Positions 1 through 7,495 of a DNA stretch of 21,376 nt are shown here, piece by piece (within the stretch, counting starts at the first letter, position 1; every line of letters begins with the position of its first letter). The notes beneath the pieces are model-generated. The model did not search any database, was not told where the DNA came from, and was given only the letters and a program-made list of their open reading frames with translations. The stretch is taken from contig JAQCMZ010000123.1 of NCBI GenBank assembly GCA_028274825.1, positions 1 to 21,376 on the forward strand, given 5' to 3'. The position numbers were made by a program, and so were the translations under genes. This DNA comes from Haloferacaceae archaeon (GTDB taxonomy: Archaea; Halobacteriota; Halobacteria; Halobacteriales; Haloferacaceae).

Positions 1-172
1 GTCCCGATAATCCTCAGAGTGTGCATTGGGAGGTGTCGGATTCAACCCCGAGCTCATCCGTCGAGAATCGCCGATTCTCGTCATCACTCTTGTTCGATTT
101 CCGTCCGACCTCGGGGCAGTCTCCTCACACCTCTGTAAACTGGCGTTTCGCGCGTGATACGTGCGATTTCGG

Positions 173-204
173 TCATCACTGCTGGTCATACTGCCAACTA
201 CTGT
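173..204. repeat. Short dispersed repeat, copy 1
   Basis: These 32 bases match 9282-9313 at about 28 positions by hand alignment; the common core is TGCTGGTCA, then TGCCA and CTACTG. Neither copy sits in a convincing gene. The other copy lies in a stretch of insertion-element debris, so this may be a relic of the same kind. The rest of 1-244 shows nothing I can support as a gene. Confidence 0.4.
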
Positions 205-244
205 GACGTGAGTTATGACGAGGGCGTCCGGACACGTCATGGCT

Positions 245-252
245 CTTATATT
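245..252 (+). promoter_or_regulatory. TATA-like box of the MttB-family gene
   Basis: CTTATATT is centred about 27 bases before the ATG at 276, the spacing expected for a leaderless haloarchaeal transcript. An ATG directly followed by TAA (271-276) overlaps the real start by one base, making a start-stop element just ahead of the gene. Confidence 0.6.
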
Positions 253-275
253 CAGACCCGTGTTGTGACGATGTA

Positions 276-1712
276 ATGGATTCTCACGACGCGGAGACAG
301 CCCAGGGGGTGCGGCTGGAACGGCTCGACGCCGGAGATGTCGCCACAATCCACGAGGCCTCACTCCGACTTCTCGAGGAGACCGGGGTTCAATTCGATCA
401 TCCTCGGGCGAGACGTGTGTTCAAGCAGCAGGGCGCAGAGGTAACCCCCGAGAATGTCGTGACAATCCCATCGACGATAATCGAGGAGGCAATCGAGCGT
501 GCCCCGAGCGACTTCACGCTGGTCGGTCGTGATCCCGCCAAGACCGTTCATATTGGCGAATCAGACACACCGATCCGGGCACCCGGATACGGATCTCCAT
601 ACGTTCAGCGAGGAGCCGGATCCCGACGTCAGGCCCGGCTCTCGGATTACGAAGACCTCGTGCAGTTGGCACACGAGAAAGACGCGATCACCTGTACTGG
701 GTACAGTCTCTGTGGACCGACCGATGTCGACGAATCAACCCGGCATTACGAGATGTTGAACCGACTGTTGACCGGCACGGACAAGCCGATTCTCGGCCCA
801 GTTTCCGGCAAGCAGCGCGCAGAGACATGTATGGATATGATCGGGATTGCTACTGACGATCCAGATCTCGAATCACCGTACGTCGCGGGACTGTTCAACA
901 CTGCACCCCCTCGAAGTATGGGCCGAGAAATGCTCGAAGGGCTGTTTACCTACGCAGAACACAGACAACCGCTGATCGTCTCCTCGTTCGTCACGGCAGG
1001 AACCTCTGCACCCCCTGCCGTCGCTCAGTTGGTCGTGCAGGCGAATGCTGAGAACCTGGCTGCAATCGCGCTCACACAACTCGTCAATCCGGGAACGCCC
1101 GTCGTATACGGACTCCCTGGGTCGACTGTCGACTCAACGCACGGATCATTGTCGATTGGAAATCCCGAGGCCTCATTGTTCGCGTCTATCGCCGCTCAAA
1201 TGGGCCGATATTACGGAATTCCCTCACGTGGGGGTGGAGGGCTCACAGACGCCAAACAACTCGACTACCAGAGTGGGTTCGAATCGGTATTTACACAGAT
1301 GATTACTGGGCTCAGCGGCGTGGATTTCGTGTTGCATGCGGCTGGAATCCTCGCGTCTTACTCGACAATCTCTCCGGAGAAGTTTCTCCTCGACTGTGAA
1401 TCGATACAGTATTTCGATCGATTCACCCGGTCGGTGGTAGTCGATGAGGACCACCTCACACCAGAGCGTATCACCGCAACTGGCTCGGCTGGCCACTTTC
1501 TCGATGATGACACTCCAGACGGTGCACGGGCGCTTTTCGAGCCGGCGCTCGCGAATAAACAATCACACCGCGAGTGGGATCAGAGTGGACGACAGTCGCT
1601 CGCCAGCTCCGCGGGTGACCGGGTCGACGAAATTCTCGCTCATGGTGAGACTCCCGAGATGGCTGCCCATATTCGCCGAGATCTCAACAGATACGTCAAC
1701 AGACACAAATAG
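276..1712 (+). CDS. MttB-family (trimethylamine methyltransferase-like) protein
   Basis: The 478-residue product belongs to the MttB/COG5598 family, whose studied members move a methyl group from trimethylamine, glycine betaine or related quaternary amines to a corrinoid protein. Recognisable stretches are IHEASLRLLEETGV near residue 26, the TDKPI segment near 168, and the C-terminal GIPSRGGGGLTDAK segment near 317-330 followed by DYQSGFES. There is no in-frame TAG, so it is a non-pyrrolysine member, like the glycine betaine enzyme MtgB and unlike true MttB. No corrinoid-binding partner and no corrinoid reactivator lies in the window, so the methyl acceptor is unknown. It points toward fhs 325 bases downstream, which fits a one-carbon role. 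The start at 276 is supported by the TATA-like box. Family assignment is firm; the substrate is not. Confidence 0.88.
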   Translation: MDSHDAETAQGVRLERLDAGDVATIHEASLRLLEETGVQFDHPRARRVFKQQGAEVTPENVVTIPSTIIEEAIERAPSDFTLVGRDPAKTVHIGESDTPIRAPGYGSPYVQRGAGSRRQARLSDYEDLVQLAHEKDAITCTGYSLCGPTDVDESTRHYEMLNRLLTGTDKPILGPVSGKQRAETCMDMIGIATDDPDLESPYVAGLFNTAPPRSMGREMLEGLFTYAEHRQPLIVSSFVTAGTSAPPAVAQLVVQANAENLAAIALTQLVNPGTPVVYGLPGSTVDSTHGSLSIGNPEASLFASIAAQMGRYYGIPSRGGGGLTDAKQLDYQSGFESVFTQMITGLSGVDFVLHAAGILASYSTISPEKFLLDCESIQYFDRFTRSVVVDEDHLTPERITATGSAGHFLDDDTPDGARALFEPALANKQSHREWDQSGRQSLASSAGDRVDEILAHGETPEMAAHIRRDLNRYVNRHK

Positions 1713-2002
1713 GAATCGCAGACCGTCACCACCGGCAGGTCCGAGATGACGACTTCAGCACTGAGACAGAGACAATCGCCTTGAGATCTCCCTCTGCGTG
1801 ATTAGTGTGTGATTGCTCGTGGCGGGTAAGCCGCCATCGTCGGACAAGGCGGAATTGCTCTGTTCGAGCCTGAGTCCCGTCCGACATGATTACCTACTAA
1901 TTAAAATAACCGAGTAGAAGTCTCGAACTGGCTATCGAGCGTGGTTCGTGGGGCTCGTCGCCAGAGTCATCTCGCGGCTTCAGGCACGGGTATCCACCTC
2001 AC
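1713..2002. other. Intergenic gap before fhs
   Basis: I see no gene here. An AT-rich tract (TACTAATTAAAATAACC, about 1894-1910) could be a weak promoter. The fhs reading frame stays open back to 1948, but that extension has no family similarity and lies upstream of a better TATA-like box. Confidence 0.4.
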
Positions 2003-2010
2003 ATTTTATA
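2003..2010 (+). promoter_or_regulatory. TATA-like box of fhs
   Basis: The run ATTTTATA ends 28 bases before the ATG at 2038, placing transcription start near the start codon. This decides for 2038 over the in-frame upstream start at 1948. An out-of-frame ATG at 2030 lies between the two. Confidence 0.6.
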
Positions 2011-2037
2011 ACCACTTCAGCGAAAAACAATGATTAC

Positions 2038-3759
2038 ATGCCATCAAGTGACGAAGAGGCCGTGTCTTTCCCGACGGATTACGAGATTGCGCAGTCAGTC
2101 GATAAAAACCCAATTCAAGATGTCGTCGAGCCGTTTGGGATCGAGGAGGGCGATCTCGATCTTCAAGGGGAACATATCGCCAAGATCAAACTCGATGCAA
2201 TCAATCGGCTTCGCAACGAGGGAGGCAGTGACGATGGGAATCTCATCCTCGTGACCGGCATGACGCCGACCCCGCTTGGGGAGGGCAAAACTGTAACTAC
2301 GGTCGGGCTCGGCCAGGCATTCAACCAGGCCGGTAAAGACGCCTTCATCGCGGTTCGGGAACCGTCACTCGGTCCAGTGTTCGGGGTGAAGGGCGGCGCC
2401 GCCGGTGGGGGCTACTCGCAGGTGCTTCCGATGGAGGATATCAACCTCCACTTCACCGGAGATCTTCACGCACTAACGTCAGCACACAACCTCATTTCGA
2501 CGATGGTTGACAATCACATCAAGCAAGGGAACGAGCTTGACATCGCGGTTAATTCGGTGAATTGGCCGCGCGCGCTCGATATGAACGACCGAGTTCTCCG
2601 GGAGACGGTGATCGGTCTCGGAGGGGAGGTGACTGGCGTCCCTCGAGAGGACGGGTTCATTCTCACGGCCGCCTCAGAGTTGATGGCAGTTCTGTGTCTG
2701 TCTGATTCGCTGTCGGATCTTAAACAACGAGTCGCACAGATCATCGTCGCGTACGACGAAGACAACAACCCTGTCACGGCTGATGATGTGGACGCAACCG
2801 GCGCGGTGTCACTGCTATTGAAAGACGCACTCCAGCCGAATCTGGTGCAGACGATCGAGGGGACTCCAGCGTTCGTTCACGGTGGCCCGTTCGCCAATAT
2901 CGCCCACGGGACCAACTCACTGATCGCGGACGATGTCGCTTCGAATCTCTCCGAGTACCTGATCACGGAGGCCGGATTCGGATCAGACTTGGGTGCGGAG
3001 AAATTCATGAATATCGTCTGTCGGTTCGGCGATATGGAGCCTGACGCCGTGACGATAGTCGCCTCGGTACGGGCGCTGAAGTACCACGGCCTCGATATGT
3101 GGCCGGCCGAGGTGGACGCGCTCAAGGAGACCGATATCCAGGCTGTGAAGGATGGCTTCGCAAATCTCGATAAACACGTCACCAATCTTCAGAAATTCGG
3201 GGTTCCGGTGGTGGTGTCTGTCAATCGCTTCCCCAGCGATACAGACGCCGAGATAGCGGCGGTTGTCGATCATTGTCAGGAGGAGCTGGGCGTCCGGGCG
3301 GCTGAATCGAACGTCTTCAGCGACGGTGGTGAGGGGGGACTCGAATTAGTAGATCATCTGGTAGAGGCTGCAGAGTCTGAGTCGGATTTCAGCCCGCTGT
3401 ACGATCTTGATACCTCGATCAAACACAAAATCGAGACGGTCGCGAAGGAGGTATACGGTGCCGATAGTGTGCAATACCAGAGTGACGCTGAAGACGATAT
3501 CGAGCAGATGACCGACCTCGGGTTCGATGACGTGCCAATCTGCATGTCGAAAACCTTCCACTCGCTTAGCGACGATGCCAGTCTCAAGGGTGCCCCCGAC
3601 GACTGGACACTCGAGATTGGAGAGATATACCCATCCGCGGGCGCGGGATTCCTGGTAGTGTTGACCGGAGATGTTCTCACTTTGCCGGGGCTTCCGGCTC
3701 GCCCGGCGGCCGCAGATATGGATGTCGACGAGGATGGGAACGTCTCTGGCCTGTTCTAA
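2038..3759 (+). CDS. fhs: Formate-tetrahydrofolate ligase
   Basis: The 573-residue protein is formate-THF ligase (10-formyl-THF synthetase), a soluble enzyme that interconverts formate, ATP and THF with 10-formyl-THF, ADP and phosphate. Family marks are the P-loop TPLGEGKT at about 78-85, followed by VTTVGLGQA, then REPSLGPVFGVKGGAAGGGYSQ near 108-128 and the INLHFTGDLHA segment near 135-145. Length agrees with the usual 550-560 residues plus a short acidic N-terminus. Run in reverse, the enzyme releases formate and makes ATP. That would make it the last step of the methyl-oxidation route formed with the MetF-like protein, FolD and the DmdA-like protein further along. It follows the MttB-family gene on the same strand but has its own promoter. 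Direction of flux is inference. Confidence 0.96.
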   Translation: MPSSDEEAVSFPTDYEIAQSVDKNPIQDVVEPFGIEEGDLDLQGEHIAKIKLDAINRLRNEGGSDDGNLILVTGMTPTPLGEGKTVTTVGLGQAFNQAGKDAFIAVREPSLGPVFGVKGGAAGGGYSQVLPMEDINLHFTGDLHALTSAHNLISTMVDNHIKQGNELDIAVNSVNWPRALDMNDRVLRETVIGLGGEVTGVPREDGFILTAASELMAVLCLSDSLSDLKQRVAQIIVAYDEDNNPVTADDVDATGAVSLLLKDALQPNLVQTIEGTPAFVHGGPFANIAHGTNSLIADDVASNLSEYLITEAGFGSDLGAEKFMNIVCRFGDMEPDAVTIVASVRALKYHGLDMWPAEVDALKETDIQAVKDGFANLDKHVTNLQKFGVPVVVSVNRFPSDTDAEIAAVVDHCQEELGVRAAESNVFSDGGEGGLELVDHLVEAAESESDFSPLYDLDTSIKHKIETVAKEVYGADSVQYQSDAEDDIEQMTDLGFDDVPICMSKTFHSLSDDASLKGAPDDWTLEIGEIYPSAGAGFLVVLTGDVLTLPGLPARPAAADMDVDEDGNVSGLF

Positions 3760-4166
3760 TCGACTCTCGAAGAGAACCCGAGTTTGATATTGAACCCTCG
3801 AATTCGGATTATTTCATCCACTCAAGAGTGCCGGCGGTGCTACCGTGTCTGTCAGCTCCCGACGAGTGAATACGTCTCGTGACGTGTGAGTGGCCTACCA
3901 GGGGATCTCCCCCGAACAGTGAGTGTCACTGCAGGGTGAACACAACAACACCCCTCGCACCGGGGACGGCTGACAGGCGCCCCGCTAGGCGGACACAGGT
4001 AGCCAGACTCAACGTGGAACCGTGGACTTCTGGTGTCATACGTCGTACCCTTCTCCTCCCGCGGCGCGAGTTGTAGGCGTCCATGCTAGTCCCGCTGTGA
4101 GTTCCTCTCAGTCTGAGAGGGACTCTCACTCGCTCCGTGTCACCACCGCTAATCGATATCCGTAAC
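3760..4166. other. Intergenic gap between fhs and ridA
   Basis: No convincing gene. The two flanking genes converge, so transcription from both sides should end here. A small inverted repeat, TCTC-GAA-GAGA (about 3765-3775), lies just after the fhs stop but lacks a strong T run. Longer open frames in the stretch have no family similarity. Confidence 0.35.
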
Positions 4167-4547
4167 TTACCCCGCGTCTGCGATGGCTTCGATCTCAAGA
4201 GCTGCCCCTTTCGGAACGTTGCCCACTTCGATGGCGCTTCGTGCTGGAGGGGAGTCTCCGAAGTACGTCACATAAGTGTCGTTCATCGCGTCGAAATCGT
4301 CGATATCGTCGAGATATATCGTTACCTTGAGCAGATCAGATGCATCACACTCCGCGGCAGCGAGGACTCCGAATACGTTCTCGAGACACTGCTGAGTCTG
4401 CTCTTCGACCGGTGCCTTGTCGAGGAGTTCACCATCGGTGGTCAACGGAAGTTGGCCTGCCGTGAACAGAAGTTCACCGTTCGTTGTTGCTTGGCTGTAC
4501 GCCCCGACGCTGGCTGGGGCCTCATCAGTCTCGATAACCCGCTTCAT
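4167..4547 (-). CDS. ridA: RidA family enamine/imine deaminase
   Basis: The 126-residue product is a RidA (YjgF/YER057c/UK114) protein. These trimeric cytosolic enzymes hydrolyse reactive 2-aminoacrylate and 2-aminocrotonate released by PLP dehydratases, freeing ammonia and a 2-keto acid. The fold markers are complete: GAYSQA at 15-20, FTAGQLPL near 28-35, TIYLDDIDDF near 76-85, and PARSAIEVGNVPKGAALEIEAIA near 101-123 with the substrate-binding arginine at 103 and a glutamate near 120. A TATA-like box 27 bases upstream supports the start. The natural partner here is the threonine/serine ammonia-lyase at 12095-13348, which makes exactly these intermediates. Family call is secure; partnership is inferred from context. 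Confidence 0.93.
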   Translation of the reverse strand: MKRVIETDEAPASVGAYSQATTNGELLFTAGQLPLTTDGELLDKAPVEEQTQQCLENVFGVLAAAECDASDLLKVTIYLDDIDDFDAMNDTYVTYFGDSPPARSAIEVGNVPKGAALEIEAIADAG

Positions 4548-4570
4548 GCATCTGCATCATGACCTCCCGC

Positions 4571-4578
4571 ATAAAGTA
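4571..4578 (-). promoter_or_regulatory. TATA-like box of ridA
   Basis: Read on the minus strand this is TACTTTAT, centred about 27 bases before the ATG at 4547, consistent with a leaderless transcript. Confidence 0.55.
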
Positions 4579-4928
4579 TGTGCCGGCCGGCCGCGCTGAC
4601 AGTGACATACCGCCCGGCTCGATGCGAGAGACCCGTCACTCCAAGAAGTGTTTAATTGGCAATATCACACAATCCTTACCGGTGTTCAAAGAGACGACAC
4701 CGAGTCAGCGATTCCGCCCGCGGTGGCGCGGGGAATCCATCTTGATTCCTGTTTGGAGACTGTCGTATTGTGTGATTCTCATCTTAATATGATTATAACG
4801 TGAGAAATCAACCGACAGTGTGTTCTACGCGCCTGTTTCTCACAGGGCACTAATGACGAACTATCTTGAGAGCAGACCCCAGGACACTCTATCTGCTCCG
4901 GTTATCGGTTGTTAGTAATGTGATTTGC
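4579..4928. other. Gene-poor stretch upstream of the repeats
   Basis: No supported gene. The sequence turns AT-rich near 4770-4800 (CATCTTAATATGATTATAAC), which could hold a promoter, but no credible reading frame follows it. Confidence 0.35.
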
Positions 4929-5020
4929 GTATTCAGTTCTGAACGCATGGCAAGCCCGTTTCGAACGCAGGTACGGGCTGCACCCTGGATACAATTTCTG
5001 TGTTTTCAGTAGCTGCTAGA
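4929..5020. repeat. Inverted-repeat element, copy 1
   Basis: GTATTCAG (4929-4936) and CTGGATAC (4985-4992) form an inverted repeat with one mismatch. It is followed by AATTTCTGTG and a CAG-AGCTG segment. The same arrangement recurs at 9334-9424, where the arms match perfectly. Inside the loop AGCCCGT pairs with ACGGGCT. It is best described as a short MITE-like or transposon-end repeat. Confidence 0.5.
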
Positions 5021-5102
5021 CAGGTCGGCTTCTGCCCTCTCGTGAGTTTCACGAGCGATGAGAGAGTATCTCGGAGTACATCTGCTAATACCCGAAAGTT
5101 AT

Positions 5103-5572
5103 AGACTGAACAGGCGCACTCCCACGCCGTTCACGGCGTGGATACGCGCCGTCACAGCGCCAATTGCGGACTGGTTTTGCTCCACACTGTCGTCTGTACG
5201 AGTGTCGGCGCACTGGGGACGACCCCAGTGTAGCCGAGCGCCCAACAGCGGTTCGAGTGTCCGCCCACACTGGAAACAGGGCAGGGTGTGGCCCGATGTG
5301 GGAATCACACACCAACCACCGGGGGCAAACAGTTGCAGAGGAAGTCACTCCGAGTCTGTCGCAGTCTGCCGGACTCCCCGTGGCCAACACAACACGGGGA
5401 ATCCGAGTCCGACAGACGAGAGGAGTCCCGGGGTGGCACTCCCAAGAGACTGCCCATCGACCGGTTACACACCGATTCCAACGGTGTGCTCGCGTGGCGG
5501 TCTGGACACCTGACACTCCCAATTCAGCGGTGGCGTGGGATTCGGCCGCGTGACCGCGGAGGAGGCTGTCAA
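5103..5572 (+). mobile_element. IS200/IS605-like non-autonomous element (PATE-like), copy A
   Basis: This 470-bp unit recurs at 20807-21281 with about 16 substitutions and indels of 4 and 1 bases by hand alignment. It has no terminal inverted repeats. Instead it carries a subterminal hairpin at the left (CACGCCG-TTCA-CGGCGTG, 5123-5140, with an outer GGCGC/GCGCC stem at 5113-5150), a right hairpin (CCGCG-TGAC-CGCGG, 5546-5559), and a right end of TCAA. Both copies are preceded by GTTAT, a plausible target-type tetranucleotide TTAT. This is the end layout of IS200/IS605 elements, and of the palindrome-associated transposable elements (PATEs) reported in haloarchaea. No transposase is encoded, and the indels are not multiples of three, so it is not coding. 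Several internal hairpins are present. It ends 10 bases before the TATA-like box of the stress-protein gene. Confidence 0.75.
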
Positions 5573-5582
5573 GTAGCCACAA

Positions 5583-5590
5583 GATATATC
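5583..5590 (+). promoter_or_regulatory. TATA-like box of the stress-protein gene
   Basis: GATATATC lies about 38 bases before the ATG at 5625, giving a leader of roughly 10-15 bases. The repeat element ends at 5572, so any control site further upstream has been replaced by element sequence. Confidence 0.5.
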
Positions 5591-5624
5591 ATTGTTTTCT
5601 GAGAAGTAGCGATGAACAGAGATA

Positions 5625-6080
5625 ATGTACAACAAGATTCTGGTGCCGTATGATGGGAGTGACGAGGCCGCGAAGGGAGTTAAACACGCTATTGGACTCG
5701 CCAAGTCGCTCGATGCATCGATCTGTGCGCTGTACGTGATCGATCTTCCAGGGATGCCACGTTCCGTCTATATCTCCGATGACGATGACAAACTCAAAGA
5801 AGAATACCGTTCATACGGTGAAGATGTCACAGAAGAGCTTTGTAAACGAGCAAACGACAACGGTGTCGACTGTGTCACAGCAATCAGAAGCGGAGATCCG
5901 GCAGAAGAGATCGTCGACTTTGCCGATGACGAGGGTATGGACGCGATTGTGATGGGCTCCGGATACAAGGGAGCAGTCGGGAGTTTACTCGGCGGGAAGG
6001 CCAGTAAGGTGGTTCGAACCGCGACAGTTCCGGTGACAACCGCCCGGGTAACGCAGGACGAATCGGTCAGTTTAGATTGA
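5625..6080 (+). CDS. Universal stress protein (UspA family)
   Basis: The 151-residue single-domain Usp protein opens with the typical strand YNKILVPYDGSDEA and ends with the VVRTATVPVTTAR strand that closes the alpha/beta fold. Usp proteins are small cytosolic dimers linked to stress and energy status; many bind ATP. The usual ATP loop, G-x2-G-x9-G-S/T, is altered here: in MGSGYKGAVGSLLGGK the second glycine position is Tyr and the final Ser/Thr is Lys. ATP binding is therefore doubtful. It stands alone, bounded by the repeat element upstream and convergent genes downstream. Haloarchaea carry many Usp paralogues, so no specific link to the one-carbon genes can be claimed. Confidence 0.93.
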   Translation: MYNKILVPYDGSDEAAKGVKHAIGLAKSLDASICALYVIDLPGMPRSVYISDDDDKLKEEYRSYGEDVTEELCKRANDNGVDCVTAIRSGDPAEEIVDFADDEGMDAIVMGSGYKGAVGSLLGGKASKVVRTATVPVTTARVTQDESVSLD

Positions 6081-6168
6081 ATATCGCAGGGTGAACCGAT
6101 TAGCCGCCGCGCCGACCGACAAGCACCTGCAGCCACGCTCTGAAACACTGTCTTGTTCAACCCGGAGA

Positions 6169-6185
6169 AACCCCGTGGTGGGGTT
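6169..6185. terminator. Hairpin between convergent genes
   Basis: AACCCC-GTGGT-GGGGTT, a 6-bp stem with a 5-base loop, lies after the Usp gene. No T run follows, so the terminator role is tentative. Confidence 0.3.
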
Positions 6186-6197
6186 CACTCGGCAGCT

Positions 6198-6229
6198 CCC
6201 GTCGACACGTCTCACGTGTGGTCGACGGG
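6198..6229. terminator. Long hairpin abutting the 3' end of the small membrane gene
   Basis: CCCGTCGAC (6198-6206) pairs perfectly with GTCGACGGG (6221-6229). Inside it ACGT pairs with ACGT around a 3-base loop, with a 3-base bulge. The hairpin touches the stop codon at 6230-6232 of the minus-strand gene and may end or stabilise its transcript. No long T run follows. Confidence 0.45.
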
Positions 6230-6403
6230 TCATTCCGTGCTGGTTCTCGTCTCGCGCACGTAGATCACGAGACTCGCGGTGAAAAACGCGAATCCCGCAA
6301 GCCGCAGGTTACTCACAGCCATTCCCAGCAATCCAAGCCCGAACAGGGCAATCGCTGCAATCGCGAGCCCGGCACCGAGAGCGGTTGTCATAGTGTGTCT
6401 CAT
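6230..6403 (-). CDS. Small two-helix membrane protein
   Basis: The 57-residue product begins MRHTMTTALGAGLAIAAIAL and has two hydrophobic segments (about 8-28 and 31-48) ending in the basic-acidic tail YVRETRTSTE. I do not recognise a named family; it resembles the many short helical-hairpin membrane proteins of haloarchaea. The frame remains open far upstream to 6679, but that extension is Arg/Cys-rich and not protein-like for a halophile. The TATA-like box at 6429-6436 fits the 6403 start. Five bases upstream an ATG-CAA-TGA micro-frame overlaps the start codon as ATGA. Function unknown. Confidence 0.65.
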   Translation of the reverse strand: MRHTMTTALGAGLAIAAIALFGLGLLGMAVSNLRLAGFAFFTASLVIYVRETRTSTE

Positions 6404-6428
6404 TGCATTCAACACTCCCCCGGTACCT

Positions 6429-6436
6429 GTATTTTT
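6429..6436 (-). promoter_or_regulatory. TATA-like box of the small membrane gene
   Basis: Read on the minus strand this is AAAAATAC, centred about 29 bases before the ATG at 6403. It supports the short form of the protein. Confidence 0.45.
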
Positions 6437-6878
6437 CCACCGAACGGAGCCCGTGAGCTCTCGCCACCACCCGACGGTCTGATCTTGTATCTCCGCAAGG
6501 ACGAGCATCTGACAGTAGAACCTAGCAGGAGTGGTCCGGGCGCGACGGGAAGATTGAGTCCGTCTGATGATCTGCTCGGCTCTGCACGGTTCTATATGAA
6601 CGCCGTTAGGGGGTGTGTAGATGTGCTGAGAGCAGTGTGTTCTGGCAGTAATTGTGCCGGTCGGTCCCGATGAGAGCACTGAGTCGGTCGCAAATCAGTG
6701 CATGCGACAGCTAGATCTGGGTCAAAGGCAGATCGATTGATGTTCGAAACGTCTGAAACCAGGTATTATAGCCGGTCTACCAAACTTGCTGATAAACGTG
6801 CAGAGCCGAGTGATCTGATTAGAAGACGGGATCGCCGACTCACGAGTCGAGTGCCACGTGATTTTCTCAGGAGTCCCG
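6437..6878. other. Intergenic gap
   Basis: Nothing that looks like a gene on either strand. It holds the region upstream of the small membrane gene and the 3' side of the zinc-ribbon gene, both on the minus strand. GGTATTATAGCC at about 6761-6772 could act as a promoter, but no credible frame follows. Confidence 0.35.
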
Positions 6879-7295
6879 TCAAAACGAGTGTTTGAATTCC
6901 CAGTGGTATCCGCAACTGTCGCAGTCCGCCCATTCTGGCACGGATATTTTCCCTGGGTGACGCTGGCCGTGTTTCATTTTCTCTCGACACTTCGGGCACT
7001 CCAGATTGAGCACCTCAAGATCTGAAAACGTCTCGTAATCGACCGTGACGGTACATCGCGAACAGTCAATGGTATCGTGGGAGCGATACTGGTAGATTTC
7101 CGCCTCACATTGCGGACATTTCACCCTGGCTGGTGGACGCGCGCTCCAGCCGGTGTCGCCCTGCGCGCTCGTCGTGTGCGTTTCGGGAATAGCGAGTGTG
7201 AATTTGTCTGGTGTTTCGCCTTTCCGCAACGGGGCGACGATCTGAGCGCCAACCCACCAGAGTTTCTCAGCGACATACCCTAGCGATTTCTTCAC
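6879..7295 (-). CDS. Double zinc-ribbon protein
   Basis: The 138-residue protein carries two zinc ribbons, each built from two CxxC knuckles: C60/C63 with C78/C81, and C100/C103 with C125/C128. The second resembles the transcription factor S/RPB9 type (CPKC ... CDSCGYHWEF). The N-terminal 50 residues hold a short amphipathic or hydrophobic stretch (LWWVGAQIVAPL). Such proteins bind nucleic acid or protein partners, but I cannot assign a target. The start is GTG at 7295, chosen because a TATA-like box sits about 29 bases upstream. It is not clearly in an operon. Confidence 0.8.
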   Translation of the reverse strand: MKKSLGYVAEKLWWVGAQIVAPLRKGETPDKFTLAIPETHTTSAQGDTGWSARPPARVKCPQCEAEIYQYRSHDTIDCSRCTVTVDYETFSDLEVLNLECPKCREKMKHGQRHPGKISVPEWADCDSCGYHWEFKHSF

Positions 7296-7319
7296 ACTCT
7301 GATCACAGGCGACATGCGG

Positions 7320-7328
7320 ATAAATATC
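7320..7328 (-). promoter_or_regulatory. TATA-like box of the zinc-ribbon gene
   Basis: Read on the minus strand this is GATATTTAT, centred about 29 bases before the GTG at 7295. It supports a leaderless GTG start. Confidence 0.5.
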
Positions 7329-7347
7329 GTTCGACAGAACAGTATAT

Positions 7348-7367
7348 ACCGGCTATCGAGAGCCGGT
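7348..7367. promoter_or_regulatory. Perfect hairpin between divergent genes
   Basis: ACCGGCT-ATCGAG-AGCCGGT is a 7-bp perfect stem with a 6-base loop, directly after a second TATA-like run (GTATATAC, 7342-7349). It lies between the minus-strand zinc-ribbon gene and the plus-strand membrane gene and could be an operator or a leader hairpin. Confidence 0.3.
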
Positions 7368-7495
7368 GTAAAGCCAATGCTTGAACCGAACCCGGATCAC
7401 ACGTGATTCCGGGCCTCACACGGCATTATGTGATTTGTGTCGAAGCCTGATAGCGCTCGGCCGAGTCGGCGACTGCCGTCGGTAGCCTTTCCAGG

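Noticed and set aside
21..206. 61-codon plus-strand frame at the window start
   Set aside because: Ser/Cys/His-rich composition unlike a haloarchaeal protein; its end lies in a dispersed repeat; no promoter.
1948..2037. 30-codon N-terminal extension of fhs
   Set aside because: No family similarity, and a TATA-like box at 2003-2010 places transcription start after it.
5058..5602. Several overlapping frames of 70-165 codons, including a CxxC-containing one on the minus strand
   Set aside because: They fall inside the repeat element; the second copy has a 4-base and a 1-base indel that break the frames, so the unit is not coding.
6404..6679. Upstream extension of the small membrane protein to 149 residues
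   Set aside because: The added part is Arg/Cys-rich and not protein-like; the TATA-like box fits the short form.
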